10,371 nt of DNA from Nitrososphaerales archaeon TH5895 (GTDB lineage Archaea; Thermoproteota; Nitrososphaeria; Nitrososphaerales; Nitrososphaeraceae). The stretch's first letter is position 1; every line of letters starts with the position of its first letter. Location: assembly GCA_014523695.1 (NCBI GenBank), contig JAATVS010000415.1, positions 1-10,371 of the forward strand, in the 5' to 3' direction. Of this stretch, positions 5,221 to 10,371 are shown one piece after another. The notes under the pieces were generated by a model. The model worked only from the letters and a program-made list of their open reading frames with translations. It was not told the origin of the DNA and did no database searches. The translations under genes and the position numbers were made by a program.

Positions 5221-5508
5221 TCAATCGTCACCTTGACCTTTTATTGCCAGCAAGCGGTCGAGCTTCCTATCTATTGCATCTAATTTTGAAATGATAGTGT
5301 CTGCTGAAGTTGCTAGTGTTATAGGTGGTTGAACATCTGATGTTCTTTGCTTGAATTTGTGTTGATGTGCTGTTACTCCGTCGGGTTCTAAGTATATTGT
5401 CTTACCGTCTGCTGTCTTACCTGCCAAGTAAACCCTTTCATCGAACCCTTGCTTCTTGCATACAAGACATTCGAAAGTTTGTTTACTAATGTTGTTGTTG
5501 GAAGCCAT
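5221..5508 (-). CDS. Zinc-knuckle plus coiled-coil small protein, 95 aa
   Basis: Two parts can be seen. The N-terminal half carries a possible zinc site, CLVCKK near residues 16-21 and HQH near residues 48-50, around a beta-rich segment (RVYLAGKTADGKTIYLEPDG). The C-terminal half (residues 68-90) is a short coiled coil with SADTIISKLDAIDRKLDRLL, a regular heptad of Ile and Leu. The coiled coil closely resembles the 26-residue protein encoded just upstream, suggesting that the two could pair. The ATG at 5506-5508 lies three bases after that gene's stop. The zinc half resembles small proteins common in ammonia-oxidising archaea, by memory of the motif only. The function may be protein-protein or DNA contact in the element's regulation. 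Confidence 0.68.
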   Translation of the reverse strand: MASNNNISKQTFECLVCKKQGFDERVYLAGKTADGKTIYLEPDGVTAHQHKFKQRTSDVQPPITLATSADTIISKLDAIDRKLDRLLAIKGQGDD

Positions 5509-5511
5509 TAC

Positions 5512-5592
5512 TTACTCTCCTTGTAGCAATTCAAGTATACGGTCCAGCTTGTCTGAAATACTGTCTAGCTTTTCAAATAAAGTTGTCGGCAT
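5512..5592 (-). CDS. Coiled-coil micropeptide, 26 aa
   Basis: The frame reads MPTTLFEKLDSISDKLDRI then LELLQGE: an almost pure amphipathic helix with Leu/Ile at a and d positions for three heptads. It ends in TAA three bases before the ATG of the 95-residue zinc protein, whose C-terminal coiled coil has the same KLD-x-I-x-x-KLDR-x-L pattern. The likeness argues that both are real and related by duplication, or interact. It is far too short for routine gene finding. Confidence 0.5.
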   Translation of the reverse strand: MPTTLFEKLDSISDKLDRILELLQGE

Positions 5593-5597
5593 GAGTT

Positions 5598-5666
5598 CTA
5601 TTTGGACATCGGATCGAGATTGAATCGACCTATTCTACGTGATCCTGAAGATCTTCCTGAACCCAA
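5598..5666 (-). CDS. Gly/Ser/Arg-rich micropeptide, 22 aa
   Basis: It starts at TTG 5664-5666 and reads MGSGRSSGSRRIGRFNLDPM followed by SK and TAG. The start lies about 20 bases after the shared TATA box at 5683-5691, so it would be the first frame of a nearly leaderless transcript, followed six bases later by the coiled-coil micropeptide. The composition is basic and flexible, suitable for nucleic-acid contact. It may equally be a non-coding leader. Confidence 0.3.
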   Translation of the reverse strand: MGSGRSSGSRRIGRFNLDPMSK

Positions 5667-5682
5667 AGAACAGTTGAACTTG

Positions 5683-5691
5683 ATTTATAAT
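5683..5691. promoter_or_regulatory. Shared TATA box of a divergent promoter
   Basis: ATTTATAAT contains the palindrome TTATAA. It is centred about 24 bases ahead of the plus-strand ATG at 5711 and about 20 bases ahead of the minus-strand TTG at 5666. One TATA box could therefore serve both directions with nearly leaderless transcripts. Confidence 0.45.
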
Positions 5692-5710
5692 GTAATTGTT
5701 TGGTAGCTTG

Positions 5711-6172
5711 ATGATTAAGACTGTGAAGACCAAATGGGTAACTGCGGAGATTGATAGAATTATTGCTTTGGTTTATTTCATAATTGTTATTTCAGTGTTT
5801 ATCGTTGCAATATTGCTCCTTCCAAACCTCCTCATTAAATTCTCGGAAGTATTTGAAGATAATGAATTAGTTAGACGCGGAATACTCGTTTTCTCATTCT
5901 TGGCGTTGGCTGCGATTAGTGTTATGTTTGTGCTTAGGATTAGAGATTTAAGTAAAAAGGCCAGAATAGTCTTTAGTTATTTAACAATTCTTGAAGCAGT
6001 CAAAGTGGATGTAAAGAAATTTAAGAGTGAATTCTCAAGAATTGAAAACTACTTGAATAGTACCGATTGGACATTGGCTGATTATTGGGTAAAACGGACC
6101 CAAATTGAGTACACAGAAGTGTTTTTGAACAAATTACAAGAGCCTTCTAAAATAGACTCTCCTTCTGAATAA
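5711..6172 (+). CDS. Two-helix membrane protein, 153 aa
   Basis: The only plus-strand gene inside the element. I prefer ATG 5711 (MIKTVKTKWVTAEIDR) because the TATA box at 5683-5691 predicts transcription start right there; TTG at 5696 would add five residues. Two hydrophobic helices lie at about residues 17-38 (IALVYFIIVISVFIVAILLL) and 57-75 (GILVFSFLALAAISVMFVLR). They are joined by an acidic loop (EVFEDNELVRR) and followed by a 78-residue soluble helical tail (KKFKSEFSRIENYL) with aromatic-rich TDWTLADYWVKR. Both ends are probably cytoplasmic. I do not recognise a family. It ends 12 bases from the convergent recombinase gene. It may be an envelope or exclusion-type accessory protein of the element, or a cargo gene (speculation). 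Confidence 0.62.
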   Translation: MIKTVKTKWVTAEIDRIIALVYFIIVISVFIVAILLLPNLLIKFSEVFEDNELVRRGILVFSFLALAAISVMFVLRIRDLSKKARIVFSYLTILEAVKVDVKKFKSEFSRIENYLNSTDWTLADYWVKRTQIEYTEVFLNKLQEPSKIDSPSE

Positions 6173-6184
6173 TAGTAATATAAG

Positions 6185-7276
6185 CTAACTCTCTAACTTC
6201 TTCTTTAATTGTTCTGGGTCCTGCATCAAATCCATTAGTATTTTCTGGTTACGTTCGATGTCTCCTATGCGATTGCTTAGGAGCTTAATTGTCCTGTCTT
6301 TCTCCTTAAGTGATGCTTCTATAGTGTTGTCTCGCGTTTCCTGATATATGGTTAGGAATGGCATACATTTGGTTCGGTAAATGTCCCGCTTCTTTTGCTC
6401 TTTGTGTGTCCAATAAACTGAATGGTTATGCCCGAGGAACCAATTAGCATATTCCGAATTTGTTTGTTCGTTTATAATTGAGAAGGCCGTCCTTCTGAAG
6501 GAATGAAGCGTAATCTTTCTCCGCTTACTGTTTTCCTTTCTGGCGTCCTTGTCTGCGGTGTGTTGTAATCGTTCAAAGTGTTCTAATAACCTATTGTATA
6601 CTGAACTTGGTTTATTGGTCTTATTTCGTATTGCAAAGATAAGGTCCTCTTGTCCTTTGGTTTTGTGAATTTCTATTAACTTATGAAGGTGTTTGGTTGC
6701 CTCGTCACTACAGTATATTGTTCGGCCGCGTTTGGTCTTGGTGTACTCCTTTCTTACGTTTATTTTGGTGGGGTTTGTTGTGAAATCAATGTCCATTATC
6801 CTTAATGCGGCTGCTTCGGTTGCTCTTAATCCAGTACTCGTAAGTAACAATATGTAGGTTCGAAGGCGGGTGTTACTGCAGAACTCTAACAAGTCTCGAA
6901 TGTCTGTTAATGAAAGTGGTTCTTGTGAATCGGGATAAAATTTGGGTAACTTAACCCGGCGTCTAAACTTTGATGGAACAATGTCTATATCATGGAATTC
7001 AAGGTATGAGCGAACTGCACCAACATAGATCCTTAATGATACTGTTGCAATTTCTTTCAGTGTGAGATATGAAACAAAGTTATCTAGTATCTCGTATGTG
7101 TTAATGCGTTGGTTTTGTAAAATTGGTACTATTGTGTCAGGTGTTTGTTTTTTACCTTTAAGGAATTCTGCAAAATGTATCAAACCAGTTTGATATGACT
7201 TTCTGGAATTCTTGCTGTTACGGCCAATACTGTTAAGAAAGGTATTAACTCGTGTGTCTTTGGCTAGAACCTGCAC
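6185..7276 (-). CDS. Tyrosine recombinase / integrase
   Basis: A 363-residue site-specific recombinase that cuts and joins DNA through a covalent phosphotyrosine and probably integrates and excises this element. The N-terminal SAM-like core-binding domain spans about residues 10-105 (NSKNSRKSYQTGLIHFAEFL). The catalytic domain has Arg151 (TSTGLRATEAAALR), Lys180/182 in the beta hairpin (RKEYTKTKRGRTIY), His258-x-x-Arg261 (LHSFRRTAF) and His283 (WFLGHNHS). The nucleophile is probably Tyr300 (KKRDIYRTKCM), with Tyr288 the alternative. A C-terminal extension (residues 317-361) predicts a coiled coil, longer than XerA. All catalytic residues are present, so it looks functional. Start is GTG 7274-7276; TATAATA at 7299-7305 lies 26 bases ahead, which predicts a leaderless transcript. 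Its start faces the presumed right border. Confidence 0.93.
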   Translation of the reverse strand: MQVLAKDTRVNTFLNSIGRNSKNSRKSYQTGLIHFAEFLKGKKQTPDTIVPILQNQRINTYEILDNFVSYLTLKEIATVSLRIYVGAVRSYLEFHDIDIVPSKFRRRVKLPKFYPDSQEPLSLTDIRDLLEFCSNTRLRTYILLLTSTGLRATEAAALRIMDIDFTTNPTKINVRKEYTKTKRGRTIYCSDEATKHLHKLIEIHKTKGQEDLIFAIRNKTNKPSSVYNRLLEHFERLQHTADKDARKENSKRRKITLHSFRRTAFSIINEQTNSEYANWFLGHNHSVYWTHKEQKKRDIYRTKCMPFLTIYQETRDNTIEASLKEKDRTIKLLSNRIGDIERNQKILMDLMQDPEQLKKKLES

Positions 7277-7298
7277 AGGATATAATCAACGTTCAAAC

Positions 7299-7305
7299 TA
7301 TTATA
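7299..7305 (-). promoter_or_regulatory. TATA box of the recombinase gene
   Basis: TATAATA on the minus strand is centred 26 bases ahead of the GTG start at 7276. It predicts transcription starting at or next to the start codon, as is usual for leaderless archaeal genes. Confidence 0.5.
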
Positions 7306-7368
7306 CCTATCTTTTAGGGTATGATAGATATACATATACCTATGAAGATTGCATACATAAAATGGCTT

Positions 7369-8844
7369 ATGACAACAACAGCCCCTGGATTCCAATATGA
7401 GCGTCCGCCTGGCCCCAGATTCAAATTTCCTTATCTATTTAGTTTACAATTTCTTAAGGCCCCTCTAACTGTTTTAAACGATTTAACAACAAAATATGGT
7501 GATATTTCTTATTTTAAGTTTGGGCGTCAAGGTATTTACTTTGTTAACCACCCCGATTATATTCAAAGTGTATTGATGATTAATCAATCCAAATTTATCA
7601 AAAATCCTGGCCTTCGCTTAACCAAACGAATAATTGGAAATGGATTGCTTACAAGCGAGGGGGAGTATCACAAGCAACAGCGGAGCCTGATACAACCAGC
7701 CTTCGATTATAGCCATATTGCTATGTATGCAGATATAATAACCTCCTGTGGAGAAGAATTGTGCGAAAAGTGGAGACAAACAGTAGTACCAAAAGAGACA
7801 GAAACGACAGTCGATGTTCATCACGAAATGACTAAACTTACGGTATCCATAATTAGTAATGTACTTTTTGGTTCAAACATTAGTTCAAATACAACTGCAG
7901 GAATTATTCATGATGTAACAATATTAGTAGGATATTTTAATCACCTTAGACTACCGTTTATAGGTAACATAATAGAAAAACTTCCGCTTGCAAGTAGCAG
8001 GAAGTTTCATGCTTCAAGGCGACGCCTTGATTCATTGATTTTCGCAATTATACAAGAAGCAAAACAGAATCTAATGCGAGAGGATAAAATGAGTCATGTC
8101 TTTGACAGTCTGCCTTTTAATGACTTTGAAGCAAAGGATAAAAATAGCCCAAGAAATCTTCTATCCACATTGCTTCTTCTCGATACAAGGAGAAGGATGA
8201 TTGGATCTGACAAAACAAGTACTGCTATGACAATGCAACAACTTCGTGATGAGATCATGACATTATTTCTCGCCGGTCATGAAACGACAGCTAATGCTTT
8301 AACATGGACATTATATCTCATCTCTCAAAATCATCAGGTGGAAGCCAAAATCATCGAAGAGATAAAGCAGGTGCTAGAAAATAAAAGACGTCCAACTGTG
8401 GAAGACATACCGAAATTTCAGTATTTACGTAATGTCTTTACAGAATCTTTGCGATTGTATCCTCCTGCATGGGCAATAGGCAGGGAAGCTACTGATACCG
8501 TGGTGATGGGTGGTTACACAATACCGCCAGGTTCAGTAGTGATTATGAGTCAGTACATAACTCACCGTGATCCTCGCTATTTTACTGAACCTAATAAATT
8601 TATTCCCGAACGCTGGAGCCCCGAGATGAAATCCAATTTGCACAAATTTGCTTTTTTTCCATTTGGAGGTGGATCTAGAGTATGCATGGGTGAACCACTA
8701 GCTTGGATTGAGGGGATTCTGTTATTAGTAACATTATTAGGAAATTGGAAGATTGAACTAGTACCTGAGCATCCAGTGGTACTTAGCCCACTGATCACAT
8801 TACGGCCAAAATATGGGATGAAGATGATCATTAAACGCAGATAA
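7369..8844 (+). CDS. Cytochrome P450 monooxygenase
   Basis: A complete haem-thiolate monooxygenase that would insert one oxygen atom into an organic substrate using electrons from a ferredoxin or flavodoxin partner, which is not seen here. Numbering from ATG 7369 (491 aa): the Pro-rich hinge PPGPR is near residues 13-17. The C-helix HKQQRSLIQPAF has His in place of the usual Trp. The I-helix oxygen-activation motif AGHETT lies at 302-307, the K-helix E359-x-x-R362 in TESLRLYPP, then NKFIPERW. The haem loop is FFPFGGGSRVCMG with ligand Cys439. The pattern resembles bacterial CYP110/CYP102- and CYP4-like families, probably acting on fatty acids or terpenoids (inference). There is no membrane anchor. 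Starts at 7321 and 7342 are in frame; TATA-like sequences at 7326-7338 favour 7369, but 7342 is possible. Transcribed divergently from the recombinase, it may be cargo or the host gene at the border. Confidence 0.93.
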   Translation: MTTTAPGFQYERPPGPRFKFPYLFSLQFLKAPLTVLNDLTTKYGDISYFKFGRQGIYFVNHPDYIQSVLMINQSKFIKNPGLRLTKRIIGNGLLTSEGEYHKQQRSLIQPAFDYSHIAMYADIITSCGEELCEKWRQTVVPKETETTVDVHHEMTKLTVSIISNVLFGSNISSNTTAGIIHDVTILVGYFNHLRLPFIGNIIEKLPLASSRKFHASRRRLDSLIFAIIQEAKQNLMREDKMSHVFDSLPFNDFEAKDKNSPRNLLSTLLLLDTRRRMIGSDKTSTAMTMQQLRDEIMTLFLAGHETTANALTWTLYLISQNHQVEAKIIEEIKQVLENKRRPTVEDIPKFQYLRNVFTESLRLYPPAWAIGREATDTVVMGGYTIPPGSVVIMSQYITHRDPRYFTEPNKFIPERWSPEMKSNLHKFAFFPFGGGSRVCMGEPLAWIEGILLLVTLLGNWKIELVPEHPVVLSPLITLRPKYGMKMIIKRR

Positions 8845-8867
8845 AATGATTATTAGGAACGATCAAT

Positions 8868-8996
8868 TTGTATGACTTACTGAATGTTACATTAAGAGAG
8901 GACAAATTCTATGTCAACCATACATACCGTGATTTAGTAGAACGTACATGCCAACGTCTAGAAAATGTCTCAATTTTCTATCTTAGCAACAGCTAA
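8868..8996 (+). pseudogene. Coding-like fragment, 42 codons, unknown
   Basis: Just after the P450, a plus-strand frame beginning at TTG 8868 reads MYDLLNVTLREDKFYVNHTY, then RDLVERTCQRLENVSIFYLS and NS before TAA. Composition and hydrophobic spacing look like a real alpha/beta protein end. Its stop overlaps that of the convergent fragment on the other strand (CTAA). The in-frame TGA 24 bases upstream and the short length make this either a very small gene or the surviving C-terminus of a larger one. No family recognised. Confidence 0.35.
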
Positions 8997-9094
8997 TTTT
9001 GCCATTTTTTGTTGATACACCAGCTATCATCCTCACACAATCTAAATTCAGGTAGACCGTCGTTGTTGTGCTTGTCTATTGCATGTACGTGTAG
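8993..9094 (-). pseudogene. C-terminal gene fragment with acidic Cys motif
   Basis: On the minus strand, after a TGA at 9095-9097, the frame reads LHVHAIDKHNNDGLPEFRLC, then EDDSWCINKKWQN and TAG. The dense mix of Trp, Cys, His and Asp and the smooth sequence are very protein-like, yet there is no start codon. An ATG one frame over at 9099 (MTT) could have been the start before a one-base shift. I read it as the remnant of a small protein, perhaps metal-binding (D-K-H-N-N-D-G resembles a loop). The family is unknown. Confidence 0.38.
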
Positions 9095-9153
9095 TCATGG
9101 AATTCAAATTAATTCAAGGGTTTATTACTGATCGATAATAACGCCAAAAATAG

Positions 9154-9470
9154 ATGCTTATCAACATTTCTTATATGGCAGAACAGAATGGTATTACACT
9201 AACAGGTGCTAAATAATTAATCTCCAAAGCATCTACAGAATATCAAATTGGATGTGGGGGGGCCCGAGGGAGTTCGAAGTAATATTGATTTTAGGTAATC
9301 AAATGACCAACGATGAGGAGAAGGAGGACATCCATAAAGCATTAGAGAAGATACCTTTGACGAATGTGGAGGTCATACGAATGGAAATGGAAGTATGTAT
9401 GGAAACCTCTCGTAATCTTATATGCCTTATTTGCAACCTACTTCCATACGTCCAAATAGCGGGCTATTGA
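9154..9470 (+). pseudogene. Possible OsmC-like protein remnant split over three frames
   Basis: Three plus-strand pieces follow each other in order. First MLINISYMAEQNGITLTGAK (9154-9213), ending at TAA. Then ISKASTEYQI in the same frame and KLDVGG one frame over. Then, beyond a run of seven G (9256-9262), PREFEVILILGNQMTNDEEK and EDIHKALEKIPLTNVEV in a third frame to TAG-like end at 9470. The order helix with A-x-x-x-GI-x-LTG, strand, then E-E-K-x-x-I-x-x-A-x-x-x-PLTN resembles the C-terminal two thirds of OsmC-type peroxide-detoxifying proteins, whose usual Cys before PLTN is Ile here. The last piece alone (ATG 9303) could still be a short frame. The likeness is by eye and weak. Confidence 0.3.
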
Positions 9471-9662
9471 CTCGGCTATGTTTCTATGAACCCACGCCAT
9501 TTCGGTACTACCTTGCCTTGCATATTGTCTGCTCAAAGCGATCTGATTATTAAAAATCTCAACCATGCGTGCCTTTTCTCTGGCTAAATCCCTATCTAGC
9601 GACTTGTCTATCGTGTTTAAGAGTTTGTCTAACTCTGATTGCCTCTCTTCTGAACTTGACAT
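9438..9662 (-). CDS. Small all-helical hypothetical protein, 74 aa
   Basis: I choose ATG 9660-9662 (MSSSEERQSELDKLLNTIDK) because a TATA-like box at 9681-9690 lies about 25 bases ahead, giving a leaderless start; the frame stays open to 9737, but an extension would run through that box. The sequence predicts two or three long amphipathic helices: SELDKLLNTIDKSLDRDLAR, EKARMVEIFNNQIALSRQYA, then MAWVHRNIAESIARYLDVWK. No Cys, no membrane segment. Similar small helical proteins occur widely in soil archaea, but I cannot name a family. Its C-terminus overlaps the opposite-strand remnant by 33 bases. Confidence 0.6.
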   Translation of the reverse strand: MSSSEERQSELDKLLNTIDKSLDRDLAREKARMVEIFNNQIALSRQYARQGSTEMAWVHRNIAESIARYLDVWK

Positions 9663-9680
9663 AATCATGAACCTCCAGTA

Positions 9681-9690
9681 ACCATATTTA
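9681..9690 (-). promoter_or_regulatory. TATA-like box of the 74-aa helical protein
   Basis: On the minus strand this reads TAAATATGGT, centred about 25 bases ahead of the ATG at 9662. Confidence 0.4.
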
Positions 9691-9858
9691 GGATTTTGAA
9701 AGTTAATGCCAGAACTGCAACGGTAGTCTGAATGCATTCATATCCAGGGTGGCAACTGCATTGATAGTCGTGTGAACCATCACATTGACTGTGTCTGATT
9801 GTTAGGCATGCCAATTATAACTGCTTCAGCAATGTCCGATTCTGGAAGTACTACTACC

Positions 9859-9888
9859 CCTTAGGATAAATTCCATTGTTACCTAAGG
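9859..9888 (+). other. Hairpin directly ahead of the SnoaL-like gene
   Basis: CCTTAGG-A-TAA (9859-9869) pairs with TTA-CCTAAGG (9879-9888) around a nine-base loop: ten base pairs with one bulged A. It ends six bases before the ATG at 9895, so it may be an operator, a translation-controlling hairpin or a footprint of mobile DNA. The rest of 9738-9894 shows no gene or clear promoter. Confidence 0.4.
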
Positions 9889-9894
9889 AATGCC

Positions 9895-10263
9895 ATGCAA
9901 TAGATTGAATCTTCTGCAAAAAGTGCAAAGGATGTCGTGATGGTGTGGATGCAGGCTGTGGAGCGCCGGGACTATCAATCGCTCAGAGGCATTGTGATCG
10001 ATAACATATCATATGCTGGGCATCTTAATTCGTTTGATAGGGTTGAACCATACCTGAAATATTTGGAACACCTGAACCTACCAAAATTTGACATCAAGAA
10101 GGAGTTCGCAGATAGCGACGATGTCTGCCTCCTCTACGAGTCACCAATTGGCACGCCGCCAGTAACTTCCTTTGTGTGTGCGTAGTTTCATGTCGGTGAC
10201 GATGGGAAAATAAGTTCGGTTAGGGTGATTTTCGATCCACGACCTTACCTTCAGCAGAAGTAG
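9895..10263 (+). pseudogene. SnoaL-like (NTF2-fold) protein with two in-frame TAG codons
   Basis: Reading from ATG 9895 gives MQ, TAG (9901-9903), then IESSAKSAKDVVMVWMQAVE, RRDYQSLRGIVIDNISYAGH, a central part ending GTPPVTSFVCA, a second TAG (10183-10185), then FHVGDDGKISSVRVIFDPRP and YLQQK before a third TAG. The whole 122-codon reading matches a SnoaL/NTF2-like alpha+beta barrel: helix with W-x-x-A-x-x-x-x-D, mid strands, and the terminal hairpin F-x-V-x-x-GKI-x-x-x-R-V-x-FD. Usual family length is 110-140. The second TAG sits where homologues often have Trp (TGG to TAG). A GTG at 9937 could start a shorter product that lacks the last hairpin. Base composition is clearly richer in GC than the surroundings, suggesting transfer from another microbe. 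Confidence 0.62.
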
Positions 10264-10371
10264 TCGAAGGTTGATGCTGTCGAGTTTGCAGTGTTCAGAA
10301 GACATAAGGCGCGCAATGAATCGAAAGAATGAACCTGCCAGACCTTGCTCTTGTCAATGGGAGATTGCGTA
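10264..10371. other. No feature recognised
   Basis: This stretch continues the higher GC content of the SnoaL-like gene, but I see no frame with coding character, promoter or repeat before the window ends. Confidence 0.4.

Larger units (their letters stand above)
1613..7310. mobile_element. Small integrated element (archaeal plasmid or provirus type), limits not defined
   Basis: Between the tRNA-like sequence and the P450 lies a run of very small, mostly minus-strand genes ending in a tyrosine recombinase whose start faces the right edge. DNA-binding proteins (two ribbon-helix-helix, one winged-helix), overlapping small genes and unrecognised short proteins are the usual content of archaeal integrative plasmids and proviruses. 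Several genes are broken, so the element is likely no longer fully functional. I searched by eye for attachment-site direct repeats at the two sides and found none longer than about ten bases, so both borders are approximate. No replication protein, capsid, terminase or partition gene was recognised. Confidence 0.55.

Noticed and set aside
1541..7310. Attachment-site direct repeats flanking the element
   Set aside because: The best likeness (TTATAC-tAATC near 1619 and TTATACcTATC near 7301) is short and AT-rich, so I do not call att sites.
8577..8831. Minus-strand frame in the P450
   Set aside because: Shadow of the haem-binding region.
9895..10263. Pyrrolysine insertion at TAG
   Set aside because: No pyrrolysine machinery or methylamine enzyme is visible; the second TAG fits a Trp codon change better.
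1..10371. CRISPR array, rRNA, insertion sequence
   Set aside because: No regularly spaced repeats, no rRNA-like conserved stretches, and no transposase or terminal inverted repeats were seen.

Overview
The window looks like the chromosome of an AT-rich ammonia-oxidising archaeon (Nitrososphaeria/Thaumarchaeota; a soil Nitrososphaera- or Nitrosocosmicus-like organism is my guess). The reasons are TATA boxes about 25 bases ahead of leaderless or nearly leaderless starts, frequent GTG/TTG starts, no Shine-Dalgarno pattern, ribbon-helix-helix and short winged-helix regulators, and a tyrosine recombinase of archaeal type. The taxon is an inference; no marker gene is present.

Layout. (1) 1-1312, plus strand: the end of a response-regulator receiver domain, then an exported alpha/beta hydrolase of lipase type with a complete catalytic triad. 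(2) 1313-1793: a gene-poor strip with a short coding remnant and a 72-base tRNA-like sequence (1541-1612) that has its own TATA-like box. (3) About 1794-7276, almost all minus strand: a small integrated element. It ends at the right in a tyrosine recombinase and carries two ribbon-helix-helix proteins, a winged-helix regulator, several very small overlapping genes (zinc-knuckle, coiled-coil, single-helix membrane) and one plus-strand two-helix membrane protein. Several small genes here are shorter than 60 codons and were found by reading the frames directly. (4) 7321-8844, plus strand: a complete cytochrome P450. (5) 8845-10371: a decayed strip with convergent gene fragments, an OsmC-like remnant, one intact small helical protein, and a SnoaL-like gene interrupted by two TAG codons.

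How it fits together. The element resembles a compact archaeal integrative plasmid or provirus: recombinase, DNA-binding regulators and small accessory proteins in translationally coupled minus-strand runs driven by clear TATA boxes. No replication, capsid or partition gene was recognised. Much of it is in decay. At least four reading frames (2178-2936, 4749-5012, 4960-5209, 9895-10263) stay coding-like across internal stops or frameshifts, and most of the stops can be explained by single G-to-A or C-to-T changes. Whether this is plain pseudogenisation, assembly error or stop-codon recoding is the main open question. The recombinase, the P450, the lipase and several small genes are intact.
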